Shown piece after piece: positions 1 through 9,616 of a stretch of 64,000 nt of DNA. Each line of letters starts with the position of its first letter. Within the stretch, counting starts at the first letter, position 1. The notes beneath the pieces are model-generated. The model worked only from the letters and a program-made list of their open reading frames with translations, was not told the origin of the DNA and did not search any database. Origin of the DNA: Listeria seeligeri serovar 1/2b str. SLCC3954 (GTDB lineage Bacteria > Bacillota > Bacilli > Lactobacillales > Listeriaceae); NCBI RefSeq assembly GCF_000027145.1, contig NC_013891.1, forward strand, positions 2,232,001-2,296,000. Reading direction: 5' to 3'. The position numbers and the translations under genes are program-made.

Positions 1-1277
1 TCTAAGTTCTTTTGTAGTTGATCTTGAATGAATTCAGAAGATTTTCTTGCATTTTCAGTATCATCACTAGTGAATTCAACTGTAATTTCGGAAACTCCAA
101 GTTCTTTCAAGCCAGCTTTCCATGCTTTTTGTGCTTCTTTCACATCATATTCCAAATGTGGACCGGATTCTTTTGTATAATCTTCTTTGTTACCTGGGTC
201 AAAAGTAAATCCTTCTGGTACAAGGTTATTTGCAGGTTTTGATCCGTTTTTAAGAACTGTATCAGTATACGATTGCTTGTCAATCGCAAGTGCAATTGCT
301 TTACGGATGTTTTTGTTTGCAAATACTGTATCTTTACCATTACGTTTTTGGTTAAATTTAATGTAGAAAGTAGAAGAATCGTTCACTGTAACATAGTCTT
401 TATTGTTTTTGTTTTGAGCCGCATAATCAGCACTTAATACTGTACGGTCAACTTTGTCAGTGTTGTATAAGTTAAGTCCAGTACCGGAATCTTGAACAAC
501 TTGTACGTTGATTTGTTTCAACTTAACTTTGTCTTTATCCCAGTAGCTATCATTTTTTACGTAAGTCCATTTTTTGTTTGTTCCAGTCCAGTCTTTCAAC
601 TCGAAAGGTCCGTTGAATAACATGTTATCACTATTTTGTGCATATTTTTCGCCTTTTTCCGTAACGAATTTTTCGTTAAGTGGGAAGAAAGTTGGGAATG
701 CAAATAGTGAATTAATGTAAGCAGTTGGTTTTGATAGAGTAACTTCTAAAGTGTAGTCATCTACTGCTTTAATTCCTAATTCTTCAGGTTTTTTCTTACC
801 AGCAACAATGTCTTCACCGTTTTTGATTGCAGCAAATAGGTAAGAATATGTTGCAGCGGTATTAGGGTCAACCGCACGACGCCATGAGTAAACATAATCG
901 TTTGCAGTTACAGGATCTCCGTTTGACCATTTAGCATCTTCACGAAGTTTGATTGTATAAACAGTTTTGTCATCACTTATTTTTGGCTCTTCAGCAGCAC
1001 CTGCAATGGCAGGAATACCGTCTTTATTAAGCGCATATAGACCTTCGTTTGTTTGGTTAACAACATTTAAACCAACTTGGTCATCCGCTTTTGTGCTGTC
1101 TGCAGAAGGAATTAATGCACTTTCTGTCAAGTTAAGTACTTGCTCTCCTGAAGCTTTTCCTGAGTCTGAGCCTTTTTTGTCGTCAGATTTGGAATCAGAT
1201 CCGCCTCCGCATGCTACCAAGACTAAGCTTAGTAATAGTGTTAATCCAAGTGTAAGAAATAATTTAGATTTTTTCAC
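1..1277 (-). CDS. oppA: Oligopeptide ABC transporter substrate-binding lipoprotein OppA (5' part, runs off window)
   Basis: This is the extracellular peptide-binding lipoprotein of an Opp importer (SBP family 5). About 425 N-terminal residues are visible and the 3' end lies beyond position 1. The start is GTG at 1277, preceded by GGAGG. It is followed by a lysine-rich signal peptide and a lipobox ending LVAC, then a G/S-rich linker, as in membrane-anchored binding proteins. The rest of the opp operon should lie downstream, to the left of the window. A promoter at 1326-1355 and CodY-like boxes at 1298-1312 and 1520-1534 suggest nutrient control. The identity is clear from the fold family and the Listeria gene order. 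Confidence 0.9.
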   Translation of the reverse strand, partial: MKKSKLFLTLGLTLLLSLVLVACGGGSDSKSDDKKGSDSGKASGEQVLNLTESALIPSADSTKADDQVGLNVVNQTNEGLYALNKDGIPAIAGAAEEPKISDDKTVYTIKLREDAKWSNGDPVTANDYVYSWRRAVDPNTAATYSYLFAAIKNGEDIVAGKKKPEELGIKAVDDYTLEVTLSKPTAYINSLFAFPTFFPLNEKFVTEKGEKYAQNSDNMLFNGPFELKDWTGTNKKWTYVKNDSYWDKDKVKLKQINVQVVQDSGTGLNLYNTDKVDRTVLSADYAAQNKNNKDYVTVNDSSTFYIKFNQKRNGKDTVFANKNIRKAIALAIDKQSYTDTVLKNGSKPANNLVPEGFTFDPGNKEDYTKESGPHLEYDVKEAQKAWKAGLKELGVSEITVEFTSDDTENARKSSEFIQDQLQKNL

Positions 1278-1297
1278 TAAGTAGACCTCCCTTTTTT

Positions 1298-1312
1298 ATT
1301 TTTCTGAAAAAT
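1298..1312. promoter_or_regulatory. CodY-box-like palindrome in the oppA leader
   Basis: The 15-mer ATTTTTCTGAAAAAT matches the CodY consensus AATTTTCWGAAAATT at 13 of 15 positions and is perfectly symmetric. It lies just downstream of the predicted oppA start point, where CodY could act as a roadblock. A second 13/15 match, AGTTTTCAGAAAAAT, lies at 1520-1534. Confidence 0.6.
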
Positions 1313-1325
1313 TGTTTCGATACCT

Positions 1326-1355
1326 ATTATACTCTAAGAATTCTGGCTTTGTAAA
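1326..1355 (-). promoter_or_regulatory. SigA-type promoter of oppA
   Basis: On the minus strand a -35 TTTACA (1350-1355) and a perfect -10 TATAAT (1326-1331) are separated by 18 bp. Transcription should start near 1319, about 40 nt before the GTG. Confidence 0.7.
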
Positions 1356-1896
1356 TTATTTTTACAAGATAAATGAAAACAAGGATGAAAGATACAAGTT
1401 ATTAAAATATTATGGCAAAATTGAAATTGCGTGAAAAATCTGAACAGAGATTGTTACGCTATCTACAATTTTACGATAATTCGAATTAATTATGTATACT
1501 TCACTAAGCCTTTTGATTAAGTTTTCAGAAAAATAACCATTTGCATGGATAAATCCCCGTTTAATCTCGCCAACTACGTAAACCATAGAAGTTTTCTTTT
1601 TCGTATAAGAAAAAATATCGAACCCCTTTAAAATTTAAAGGATTATTATATTTATATACTTTTTTTGGGCTGTTGTCTAGATAAAAATACCAAAAATTTA
1701 ATTAAATTTTGTAATAAATTCCAAAAACGTTGATATAATGGGATTCTTCTGTTAATAATATGTAAAGACAATTGGCAAGTTATTTTCCATTGAGGTGTCA
1801 AGTTTCTAACATTCAATGATAGCTTTCTTCTATCATATAGTGTTTCTGGACAAATTGTGATAGAGTGAATTATGAATTTTAATTAGAGGTGAGAAA
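1356..1896. other. AT-rich intergenic region between oppA and the small membrane gene
   Basis: No credible gene is visible in this 540-bp stretch. It contains the distal CodY-like box (1520-1534), a 17-bp perfect inverted repeat with arms CCTTTAAA/TTTAAAGG (1625-1641) that lacks a T-run, and a 7-bp stem ATGATAG/CTATCAT (1816-1836). A possible promoter for the rightward gene has TGGACA near 1849 and TATGAA 18 bp later. Confidence 0.4.
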
Positions 1897-2238
1897 ATGT
1901 TTTTACGTATTTCGATTTACACATTGATTCAAGAAGCCATTATTTTTGGAATCCTTCTTTTTGGTAATACTGGAGTTAGTTTGACTGGTTATATTGATAT
2001 TTCTTTTCTTGTAGCATTAATTACTTTGCTCGTCGGATTGTTTGTTTATATAATGAGAAGCGGCTTTTTAGACCGGGTTCATAATGGCTTTCGAAATATT
2101 TCTCGTAAAATTAAGCGTGAAGAAGAAAATGAGTTTTCCGATATGCTACTCTCAGAACTTGTAGGGCTTCAATATGCTGGAATTTTAATTAGCGCTCTTC
2201 TTGTTATGCTAACGAGTATTTTATGTTTATTTTTATGA
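1897..2238 (+). CDS. Small membrane protein of unknown function (DUF3899-like)
   Basis: This 113-residue protein has three hydrophobic segments (about residues 10-25, 32-52 and 92-112). A charged cytosolic loop lies between the second and third segments and is rich in K, R and E. The start ATG has a good ribosome site, AGAGGTGAG. It resembles the DUF3899 family by layout, which I infer and cannot verify here. No function is known to me. It stands alone: its stop codon abuts the trpS promoter on the right and a long intergenic region lies on the left. Confidence 0.7.
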   Translation: MFLRISIYTLIQEAIIFGILLFGNTGVSLTGYIDISFLVALITLLVGLFVYIMRSGFLDRVHNGFRNISRKIKREEENEFSDMLLSELVGLQYAGILISALLVMLTSILCLFL

Positions 2239-2268
2239 TTGACAAGCTGTTTTGAAAACTGATAAAAT
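2239..2268 (+). promoter_or_regulatory. Promoter of the trpS T-box leader
   Basis: A consensus -35 TTGACA (2239-2244) is followed 18 bp later by -10 TAAAAT (2263-2268). Transcription should start near 2275, giving a leader of about 300 nt. Confidence 0.75.
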
Positions 2269-2275
2269 AAAAAGT

Positions 2276-2540
2276 AATATAACTGATGCGTTAATAGGAA
2301 GAATAGTACATTTTGTTGCTTTTTAACAGAGAGTCTGTGGTTGGTGTAAACAGATAAAGTGCAAAATCGAATGGACTTCTGAGGACTGTTTGCGAAAGTA
2401 GTAACAAACAGCGGCTAAAGACCGTTATCTTCTTTAATAGAAATTTTCTATTACTAAGAGCCTTTTTGGTACTTAGGGTGGCACCGCGGATAACCGTTCG
2501 TCCCTAACATTCATTTGTTGGGATGGACGGTTTTTTTATT
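2276..2540 (+). promoter_or_regulatory. T-box leader (tRNA-Trp sensing) of trpS
   Basis: The leader has the T-box signature GGGTGGCACCGCGG at 2476-2489, followed by a strong terminator stem with arms at 2493-2504 and 2520-2531 and a T-run. The antiterminator would form from the T-box and the 5' part of this stem. A TGG triplet at 2372-2374 in the Stem I region fits a tryptophan specifier codon. Uncharged tRNA-Trp should favour read-through into trpS. Confidence 0.93.
2493..2537 (+). terminator. Regulated terminator of the T-box
   Basis: A 12-bp stem (ACCGTTCGTCCC with GGGATGGACGGT) with a 15-nt loop is followed by seven Ts. It lies 36 nt before the trpS start codon. Confidence 0.9.
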
Positions 2541-2558
2541 TTCGCTATCAGTAAATAA

Positions 2559-3569
<1,011 letters not shown>

Positions 3570-3577
3570 TCGGATAT

Positions 3578-3625
3578 AGAAAGAAGCCGTATGAATTTAA
3601 TCTTCATACGGCTTCTTTCTATTAT
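3578..3625. terminator. Bidirectional terminator between trpS and ohr
   Basis: Perfect 18-bp arms (3578-3595 and 3603-3620) form a stem over a 7-nt loop. It serves trpS from the left and the ohr gene from the right. Confidence 0.9.
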
Positions 3626-3638
3626 ATTTCCTATACAT

Positions 3639-4055
3639 TTATCCTACTTTAATTTCCACATCTATGTTACCGCGAGTAGCTTTTGAATATGGGCAAACTT
3701 CATGCGCTTTTTTTAGTAGATCCTCTGTTTTTTCTTCGTCCAGTCCTTCGATAGTTCCTTCTAATAACACGCCAATTTTAAAGCCGTTATCTTCTGGGTC
3801 ACTATATAAGCTTACAGTCGCTGTCACTGTGCTTTTTGCGTCAATACCTGCTTTTCCGAGTACTAATTCTAACGCACTATTGAAGCAAGCGCCATATCCA
3901 GCTGCAAATAATTGTTCTGGGTTTGTTCCGCCGCCACCATCTCCACCAAGTTCTTTTGGTGCAGCAATGTCAAAATAAAATACGTTATCTGGCGAATGCA
4001 CTTCTCCACTTCTTCCGCCAGTGTTAATAACTGTTGTTTCATACAATTTTTTCAT
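3639..4055 (-). CDS. ohr: Organic hydroperoxide resistance protein (Ohr/OsmC family)
   Basis: This thiol peroxidase reduces organic hydroperoxides. It has 138 residues, typical for Ohr. The two reactive cysteines are visible at C57 (in GYGACFNS) and C121 (in HEVCPYS), with the conserved N-terminal arginine in GGRSG. Its start overlaps the 3' end of ohrR by 17 bp, and its GGAGGAAT ribosome site lies inside ohrR, so the two are co-transcribed. The OhrR operator upstream of ohrR should control both. Confidence 0.92.
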   Translation of the reverse strand: MKKLYETTVINTGGRSGEVHSPDNVFYFDIAAPKELGGDGGGGTNPEQLFAAGYGACFNSALELVLGKAGIDAKSTVTATVSLYSDPEDNGFKIGVLLEGTIEGLDEEKTEDLLKKAHEVCPYSKATRGNIDVEIKVG

Positions 4056-4494
4056 TTTCTATTCCTCCTAATTGTTTAGTTAACGTTTGAATCTTTGTAA
4101 GTAATTGTGTGTATTCTTGTTCATCGAATCCTAGTAAATGAAGGCATTTGTCCACGCTTTCTAGCACAGCAGGTTGTATTTTTACTGCTTTTTCTGTTGG
4201 CTTAATATACACGCGTCGTTCGTCTTCCGGATGACGACTCCGTGTGACATATCCTAAATGCTCCATCCGCTTTAACATTGGAGTTAACGTGCCACTATCT
4301 AAGGCAAGTCTAGCGCCAAGTTCAGATACCATTTGTTCTTTTCCTTCCCATAATATCAGTAATGTAATGTACTGCGGGTAGGTCAGTTGAAATGGTTCTA
4401 GTGCTTCACGATATAGTCTCGTAAATTGTTTGGATGCACTGTAAACAGAAAAACAAAGCTGCTCTTCTAATATGCGCTGGTTCGTGTCCACCAT
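4039..4494 (-). CDS. ohrR: OhrR, MarR-family organic peroxide sensor
   Basis: This is a 151-residue winged-helix repressor of the MarR family. The N-terminal sensing cysteine is C14 in EEQLCFSVY, the position equivalent to B. subtilis C15. The DNA-binding helix and wing are visible around LDSGTLTPMLKRMEHLGYV and the basic HPEDERRV loop. A second cysteine occurs near residue 117 (DKCLHLL), which the B. subtilis one-Cys protein lacks as I recall. It is the first gene of the ohrR-ohr pair and sits behind an imperfect palindrome that should be its own operator. Confidence 0.92.
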   Translation of the reverse strand: MVDTNQRILEEQLCFSVYSASKQFTRLYREALEPFQLTYPQYITLLILWEGKEQMVSELGARLALDSGTLTPMLKRMEHLGYVTRSRHPEDERRVYIKPTEKAVKIQPAVLESVDKCLHLLGFDEQEYTQLLTKIQTLTKQLGGIENEKIV

Positions 4495-4515
4495 GTTCTC
4501 CTCCTTTTATGTTGT

Positions 4516-4534
4516 GTGCAATTTAATATTACAC
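4516..4534. promoter_or_regulatory. Probable OhrR operator
   Basis: The 19-mer GTGCAATTTAATATTACAC is an imperfect palindrome that resembles the B. subtilis OhrR box built on TACAATT/AATTGTA. It sits 22 bp before the ohrR start codon, fitting autorepression of ohrR-ohr. Confidence 0.65.
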
Positions 4535-4564
4535 GATTTTTTAACAGAAAGCTATTTTTTTGCT

Positions 4565-4602
4565 CAAAAAAAGCCTCATTTCCGATTTGGAAGTAAGGCT
4601 CA
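4565..4602 (-). terminator. Terminator of fabF
   Basis: On the minus strand, arms GAGCCTTACTTCC and GGAAATGAGGCTT pair around a 5-nt loop. A run of seven Ts follows. Confidence 0.85.
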
Positions 4603-4610
4603 TTGTAATT

Positions 4611-5852
4611 TTATTCTTCAACTTTTTTAAATACTAGTGTCGCATTATGGCCACCAAAGCCAAAAGAGTTAGACATTGCAACATTTACTTCTGTTTCACG
4701 AGCTTCATTTGGAACATAATCCAAGTCACAAACTTCATCTTGATTTTTCAAGTGAATTGTTGGCGCAATGATATTATCACGAATACTTAGTACTGCGAAG
4801 ATAGCTTCAATACCGCCTGAAGCACCTAGCGTATGTCCTGTCATTGACTTGGTAGAACTAATAGCTAATTTTTTAGCGGATTCTCCAAAGACTGTTTTAA
4901 TTGCTTGTGTTTCATATTCATCGTTGTAAGGCGTACTAGTACCATGCGCGTTAATGTAATCTACTTTGTCAGGAGTAAGTCCTGCGTCGTCAATTGCCAT
5001 CTGCATAGCACGTGCAGCACCTTCGCCTCCTGGAGCTGGGGCTGTAATATGGTATGCATCACCTGTTGCACCATATCCAACAATTTCAGCATAGATTTTG
5101 GCGCCACGAGCTTTTGCATGTTCGTATTCTTCTAAAATAACAATCCCTGCACCTTCACCAATAATAAAGCCATCACGGTCTTTATCAAATGGGCGGCAAG
5201 CAGTTTCTGGATCAGGGTTTAAAGATAAAGCTTTATTGGCAGTGAAGCCAGCTAATGACATTTTTGTGATTGGTGCTTCTGCTCCACCAGTAATCATTGC
5301 GTCTGCATCTCCACGCTCAATTACTTTGAAAGCATCACCGATTGAATTCGTTGCAGTAGCACAAGCAGTAACGGTTGTGGAGTTAATTCCTTTTGCTCCA
5401 AAACGAATAGACACTTGACCTGAACCCATATCTGGAATCATCATTGGTACGAAAAATGGACTAACACGACGATGACCACGATTTAAGAAAACTTCAAATT
5501 GTGTCTCGAATGTTTCCATTCCACCAATACCTGAACCAATCCAAACGCCAACACGAGTAGCATTAGAATCATCAATAATTAAGCCGGAATCTTGAACAGC
5601 CATTTCGGCACTAGCGATTGCATAATGGGTAAAGCGGTCCATTTTACGCGCTTCTTTTTTCTCTAAATATTTTTCAACATCAAAATCTTTCAATTCTGCT
5701 GCAATTTTAACCGGAAAGTCATCCGGATTAAGTCTTGTCATTTCTGAAACACCATTAACACCTTTTTTTGCGTTTTCCCAAGAAGTTTCCGCATCATTCC
5801 CAATAGGTGTAACGGCTCCAATACCAGTAACAACCACTCTTCTTCTATCCAT
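4611..5852 (-). CDS. fabF: 3-oxoacyl-[ACP] synthase II (FabF)
   Basis: This condensing enzyme elongates acyl-ACP in fatty acid synthesis. It has 413 residues, the normal KAS II length. The Cys-His-His triad is visible: the nucleophile in [11 protein letters not shown], the first His in [11 protein letters not shown] and the second in [11 protein letters not shown]. It lies downstream of fabH with a 203-bp gap that holds its own -10 hexamer (5981-5986) and a hairpin with arms GCCCTAA/TTAGGGC, so it may have both read-through and independent transcription. Confidence 0.97.
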   Translation of the reverse strand: MDRRRVVVTGIGAVTPIGNDAETSWENAKKGVNGVSEMTRLNPDDFPVKIAAELKDFDVEKYLEKKEARKMDRFTHYAIASAEMAVQDSGLIIDDSNATRVGVWIGSGIGGMETFETQFEVFLNRGHRRVSPFFVPMMIPDMGSGQVSIRFGAKGINSTTVTACATATNSIGDAFKVIERGDADAMITGGAEAPITKMSLAGFTANKALSLNPDPETACRPFDKDRDGFIIGEGAGIVILEEYEHAKARGAKIYAEIVGYGATGDAYHITAPAPGGEGAARAMQMAIDDAGLTPDKVDYINAHGTSTPYNDEYETQAIKTVFGESAKKLAISSTKSMTGHTLGASGGIEAIFAVLSIRDNIIAPTIHLKNQDEVCDLDYVPNEARETEVNVAMSNSFGFGGHNATLVFKKVEE

Positions 5853-6055
5853 TTACTCATCTCCTTATTTTTGCAATTCATAAAAAACAACTTCTGTCTA
5901 ATCGACAGCAGCTAGTATAAAATTAAGGCTTTATTTAAAATAAAAATAGTGCATAAACAAATAAACCAAAAGCCTGCTCTATTATAACATAAATAAAGGA
6001 GAGTTGCCCTAACTAAAGAAATCATTAGGGCCGCTTTCCTTTTAAAATTTGTTAT
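5853..6055 (-). promoter_or_regulatory. fabH-fabF intergenic region with hairpin and -10 site
   Basis: A stem with arms GCCCTAA and TTAGGGC (about 6005-6033) lies just after fabH but lacks a clear T-run, so it is a weak terminator or attenuator. A minus-strand TATAAT at 5981-5986 could start a fabF transcript. No convincing -35 is seen. Confidence 0.4.
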
Positions 6056-6994
6056 TTATTTGCCCCAACGGATAATTAGAGCGCCCCATGTTAGCCCGCC
6101 GCCAAAGCCAACTAGCAACACATTATCATCATCTTTTATACGTCCTTCTTCAACTGCATCTACTAAAGCAAGCGCAATAGAAGAAGAAGATGTATTACCG
6201 TATTTATGAACTGTTTTCATTAATTTCTCTTCAGGTAAATTCAAACGTTCACGAGATGCTTCCATAATACGAATATTAGCTTGGTGAGGAATTAGCAAGT
6301 CTAAATCTTCTTTTTCAAGTCCAGCCCTTTCGAGTACACGTAGAGATGCTTCTCCCATTTGACGAACAGCAAAGCGAAATACTTCGCGACCATTCATGTA
6401 TATTTTTTTATTTTCGTCCAGATTCAAGTATTTTCCACCAGATCCATCTGAACCTAAATCAAAGGAAAGTAAACCATGATTATCAGATACTGGCCCCATA
6501 ACAATAGCACCAGCTCCGTCACCGAAAAGAACTGCAGTTGCACGATCATCCCAGTTAGTGATTTTCGATAGTTTATCTGCACCAACTACTACGATATTTT
6601 TATATGCCCCTGTTTTGATAAATTGCGCAGCCGTCACAACGCCGAAAGTAAAACCAGCACATGCAGCCTCTACATCCATTCCAGCAGCGTTTTTCGCGCC
6701 TAAACGGTCTTGAATAATATTCGCAACAGATGGGAAAGTTGCTTCTTGGGTAACAGTTGCTACGATAAATAAATCAATATCATCTGGTGTTAATCCAGCA
6801 TTTTTTATTGCTTTTTTGGCAGCTTCATATGCTAAATCATGTGTATATTCATCATCACGAGCAATTCTTCGTTCTTCAATACCAGTACGAGTTCGAATCC
6901 ACTCATCAGATGTTTCCATCATTTTTTCTAAATCGAAATTTGTTAATATTCTTTCAGGTACGTATTTACCTACTCCTAAAATTCCTGCGTTCAT
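6056..6994 (-). CDS. fabH: 3-oxoacyl-[ACP] synthase III (FabH)
   Basis: This enzyme starts fatty acid synthesis by condensing acyl-CoA primers with malonyl-ACP. With the ATG at 6994 it has 312 residues, beginning [13 protein letters not shown], and the start has a GGAGGAGA ribosome site. An upstream in-frame extension to 7090 is rejected because it runs through the promoter. The catalytic Cys is in [10 protein letters not shown], the His in LIPHQAN and the Asn in YGNTSSSS. A FapR-like site overlaps the promoter, as in other Gram-positive fab genes. Confidence 0.96.
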   Translation of the reverse strand: MNAGILGVGKYVPERILTNFDLEKMMETSDEWIRTRTGIEERRIARDDEYTHDLAYEAAKKAIKNAGLTPDDIDLFIVATVTQEATFPSVANIIQDRLGAKNAAGMDVEAACAGFTFGVVTAAQFIKTGAYKNIVVVGADKLSKITNWDDRATAVLFGDGAGAIVMGPVSDNHGLLSFDLGSDGSGGKYLNLDENKKIYMNGREVFRFAVRQMGEASLRVLERAGLEKEDLDLLIPHQANIRIMEASRERLNLPEEKLMKTVHKYGNTSSSSIALALVDAVEEGRIKDDDNVLLVGFGGGLTWGALIIRWGK

Positions 6995-7050
6995 GTGTTC
7001 TCCTCCATATCGACCTACATCAGGATAAAAGTTAATCTTCTCCTGGATAT

Positions 7051-7097
7051 TTTTATGACCTGGTGCTAATTTTAACAGAGAACTCTTCATTACGCAA
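7051..7097 (-). promoter_or_regulatory. fabH promoter with FapR-like operator
   Basis: On the minus strand, -35 TTGCGT (7092-7097) and -10 TAAAAT (7069-7074) are 17 bp apart. Directly downstream, at 7051-7069, lies TTAGCACCAGGTCATAAAA. It matches 13 of 19 positions of the B. subtilis FapR consensus as I remember it (TTAGTACCTAGTCTTAATT). FapR bound here would cover the -10 and start point. Confidence 0.7.
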
Positions 7098-7111
7098 TTG
7101 GATTGCTACTT

Positions 7112-8212
7112 TTATTTTGTTTCTGTAGTTTTTTCTGGGTTATTTTCTGCAAATCCACTTGCTTTAGACCAGCCGATAATCTTACCGTCGTCTGACTTCA
7201 CCCGATACCAATATTCATTTTTCACATCTGCACGGCGATCTATATCTAATTCTTTTCCTTTATAATCATTTAGTGCCGATACTACTCTTGAATTGTCTTC
7301 TACAGGAAGAGCATATATTTTTTGATCTGAATCAGTTACATATTTATCTAGCTTTGCATTAGTTTCGTTATTAGGTGTGTAAAAAATATTTACTGCTTTG
7401 CTATTTATCCAACCAACTTGTTTACCTTGATCTTGTAAATTATACCAAGTTCCTTGTTTAGTTGTGGCTTTGTCGGTGATTCTAAGAGATTTATTTTGAT
7501 AATTGTTGGCGTTGGAAACTTTTTTGGCTTCTTCTGTATTATATGGTTTTGACCAAATAGTTTCACCAGAATTTGTTATTTCAGCATAAGCCAATTGTTT
7601 CTCTGTAGAAGTTACTGTGTCATAAATATTATCATAATTATCTAAATGATATTTATCAATGGTTGAAATGAGTTTGTCTGCATAAGCTGGGTCCGTCGCA
7701 TAGCCAGCATCTTGAATCGCATATGCAGCTTTTTTATAATCCGTTTCTCCAATAACTTCTGAATAAAGACCCGAATTGCCTGATACTCCATTAACAAATA
7801 ATTGAGCATGGTCTACTAAAGAAGCTTTTTTATTAGGGTATTTTCGAAAATCTGCTTGTGTGCGGTAGGAATTCCCATTACTGAATTCTTGCGTGCCCAT
7901 TGAAACAGATTCTCCTTCATAACTACCTTTGATTCCAAATAAATTGTTGCCTGAAGTTGATAATCCACTTTTGCCCCAATTAGATTCTAAAATGGCTTGT
8001 GCTAGTGTAACACTTGTTAGGATTTTTTCTTCTTTTTGTAGGTCTTGTGCATCCCTTGCTATGGATTGTATAAATTGTTGTTGTGATAAAGTCATTCCTG
8101 CTTGGCTCACTGCAGTTTGGCTTGCTTCGGCTGCGTCTGCATGGAAAAAAGGTAATAACGTTGAACTTATAATAACACTTGCTAGTAAGATTTGCGTGAA
8201 TTGCTTTTTCAT
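7112..8212 (-). CDS. Secreted GW-module autolysin with glucosaminidase (GH73) domain
   Basis: This is a 366-residue secreted cell-wall hydrolase. The start MKKQFTQ at 8212 is chosen for its AGGAAG ribosome site and signal peptide (about residues 1-28, ending ADAAEA). The GH73/FlgJ-type domain spans roughly residues 40-190, with the helix AILESNWGKSGLS carrying the likely catalytic Glu. The C-terminal part holds SH3-like GW repeats, with GW dipeptides in QVGWINSKAVN and KIIGWSKASGF. Such modules bind lipoteichoic acid and keep the enzyme on the surface. It resembles lmo2203 by position and layout. Confidence 0.85.
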   Translation of the reverse strand: MKKQFTQILLASVIISSTLLPFFHADAAEASQTAVSQAGMTLSQQQFIQSIARDAQDLQKEEKILTSVTLAQAILESNWGKSGLSTSGNNLFGIKGSYEGESVSMGTQEFSNGNSYRTQADFRKYPNKKASLVDHAQLFVNGVSGNSGLYSEVIGETDYKKAAYAIQDAGYATDPAYADKLISTIDKYHLDNYDNIYDTVTSTEKQLAYAEITNSGETIWSKPYNTEEAKKVSNANNYQNKSLRITDKATTKQGTWYNLQDQGKQVGWINSKAVNIFYTPNNETNAKLDKYVTDSDQKIYALPVEDNSRVVSALNDYKGKELDIDRRADVKNEYWYRVKSDDGKIIGWSKASGFAENNPEKTTETK

Positions 8213-8559
8213 TATCAGTTGGCACTTCCTATCCAAATTAGTTAGTTCCCCCAATTTAAATGGCTCTGTCTCTGTAACCTTCTACATTCTAGCATTTTCA
8301 TTCTGAGAGCTTGCTAACTTTTTGATGAAAGTTTTATCATAAATTGTAAGAGATGGCTGTATAACAGGATTTGCAAGCAGCTATTTACATTTGACAATAT
8401 TATGACTTTCTTTTAATTAGCTCTTAATATCTATATTCTTCGTTTAATTATATAATCCTTCCTATTTCTTGATAATCGTATTTTCAAAAAATATTTAATT
8501 GGATAATCAACTTTTATGTGCTAAAATATACTATGAAATAGATGAAATGGGGTGTAAGG
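8213..8559. other. Divergent intergenic region
   Basis: This 347-bp AT-rich gap separates the autolysin from the small membrane gene. A rightward TTGACA is seen at 8392-8397 with a weak -10 (TAATTA) 17 bp on, about 145 nt before the next start codon. I see no gene here. Confidence 0.35.
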
Positions 8560-8748
8560 ATGCGTTACGTGGTGACTGTATTTTGGATATTCGTACTTTC
8601 TTTAATGGCAGAATTTGTTCTTTCTTCCATGTTATATGTATCGTTTGATATGACACGAGCTCTTGTTTTAGGGGTAGGCCTATCCTTCTTCATTATTTTA
8701 ATCACTTTCTTAATGCCTAAAGATAGCGAAGTTTATGACTTTAAGTAA
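8560..8748 (+). CDS. Small two-TM membrane protein (DUF2929/YjzD-like)
   Basis: This 62-residue protein has two hydrophobic segments (about 4-26 and 32-53) and a short acidic tail, DSEVYDFK. I start it at the ATG at 8560 because GGGGTG precedes it. An in-frame ATG 18 nt upstream has no ribosome site. The family resemblance to DUF2929 is from memory. Its function is unknown. Confidence 0.7.
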   Translation: MRYVVTVFWIFVLSLMAEFVLSSMLYVSFDMTRALVLGVGLSFFIILITFLMPKDSEVYDFK

Positions 8749-8796
8749 ACATCCAACTTTCTGATAGCTAGAACTCACTTTAATGTGTAGCTCAAA

Positions 8797-8838
8797 AAAG
8801 AACCACTTTCTAAAATTAGAAAGCGGTTCTTTTTTTTT
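8797..8838. terminator. Bidirectional terminator
   Basis: Arms AGAACCACTTTCT (8799-8811) and AGAAAGCGGTTCT (8818-8830) pair with one mismatch. T-runs lie on both strands. It serves the small membrane gene and gpmA. Confidence 0.9.
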
Positions 8839-9526
8839 ATTTATCCAAGTAATATTTATTCACTGGTTTCAACTCATCATTTAACTCATATACAAGTGGT
8901 ACACCTGTTGGGATTTCTAACTCCATTATTTCATCGTCACTAATTCCTTCTAAAAACTTCACTAAAGCACGTAAACTGTTACCATGTGCCGCAATTACCA
9001 CGCGTTTACCTTCTTTAATTTCAGGAGCGATTGTGTCCATCCAATAAGGTATAACTCTTTCTAAAGTTACTTTCAAGTTTTCACCAGATGGAATTGCATG
9101 TGTATCAAGCAATTGATAACGACGATCATTTTTGGCTTGTCTTTCGTCGTTTTCTTCAAGTAATGGTGGAAGAGTATCGTAACTTCTACGCCATTTTTGC
9201 ACTTGGTCCGCACCATATTTTTCTGCTGTTTCTTGCTTATTGAGGCCTTGAAGAGCCCCGTAATGCCGTTCATTCAGACGCCAAGATTTATTTACTGGCA
9301 GCCACATTTGGTCAGATTCTTCTAAAACATAATTTAATGTTTTAATTGCTCTGGTTAAAACTGAAGTAAAAGCTACATCAAACTCCAAACCAGCTTCTTT
9401 AATTCTTTTTCCAGCTGTTTTTGCTTCGATTACGCCTTCTTCTGATAAGTCAACATCGTGCCAACCGGTAAATAAATTCAATTTGTTCCATTCACTTTGA
9501 CCATGACGAATTAATACTAATTTCAT
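8837..9526 (-). CDS. gpmA: 2,3-bisphosphoglycerate-dependent phosphoglycerate mutase
   Basis: This glycolytic enzyme interconverts 3- and 2-phosphoglycerate. It has 229 residues starting [13 protein letters not shown], with the phosphohistidine H8 in the RHG motif and a second histidine in [10 protein letters not shown] chose the ATG at 9526, with GGAAGG 9 nt upstream, over an ATG three codons earlier with no spacing. It is transcribed alone, after clpB. Confidence 0.93.
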   Translation of the reverse strand: MKLVLIRHGQSEWNKLNLFTGWHDVDLSEEGVIEAKTAGKRIKEAGLEFDVAFTSVLTRAIKTLNYVLEESDQMWLPVNKSWRLNERHYGALQGLNKQETAEKYGADQVQKWRRSYDTLPPLLEENDERQAKNDRRYQLLDTHAIPSGENLKVTLERVIPYWMDTIAPEIKEGKRVVIAAHGNSLRALVKFLEGISDDEIMELEIPTGVPLVYELNDELKPVNKYYLDK

Positions 9527-9616
9527 CTTCCTCATCCTTCCATTCTTGACTATTATTAAACGACTAATCCAACCAAAGTTTTCCCTTTCGAGCCATGCAT
9601 CAAACCTTTTCTTTGG

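Noticed and set aside
967-1284. Plus-strand open frame inside oppA
   Set aside because: It is a shadow frame on the opposite strand of the oppA coding sequence, and has no ribosome site.
1625-1641. Perfect CCTTTAAA/TTTAAAGG inverted repeat as a terminator
   Set aside because: It is AT-rich, has a one-base centre and no T-run. It may be a chance or protein-binding palindrome only.
6995-7090. In-frame N-terminal extension of FabH
   Set aside because: The fabH promoter and FapR-like site lie inside it, and the standard start with a good ribosome site is at 6994.
9540-9616. Terminator between clpB and gpmA
   Set aside because: The only inverted repeat (AACCAAAG/CTTTGGTT) has arms separated by about 32 nt and no T-run, so it is not a convincing terminator.
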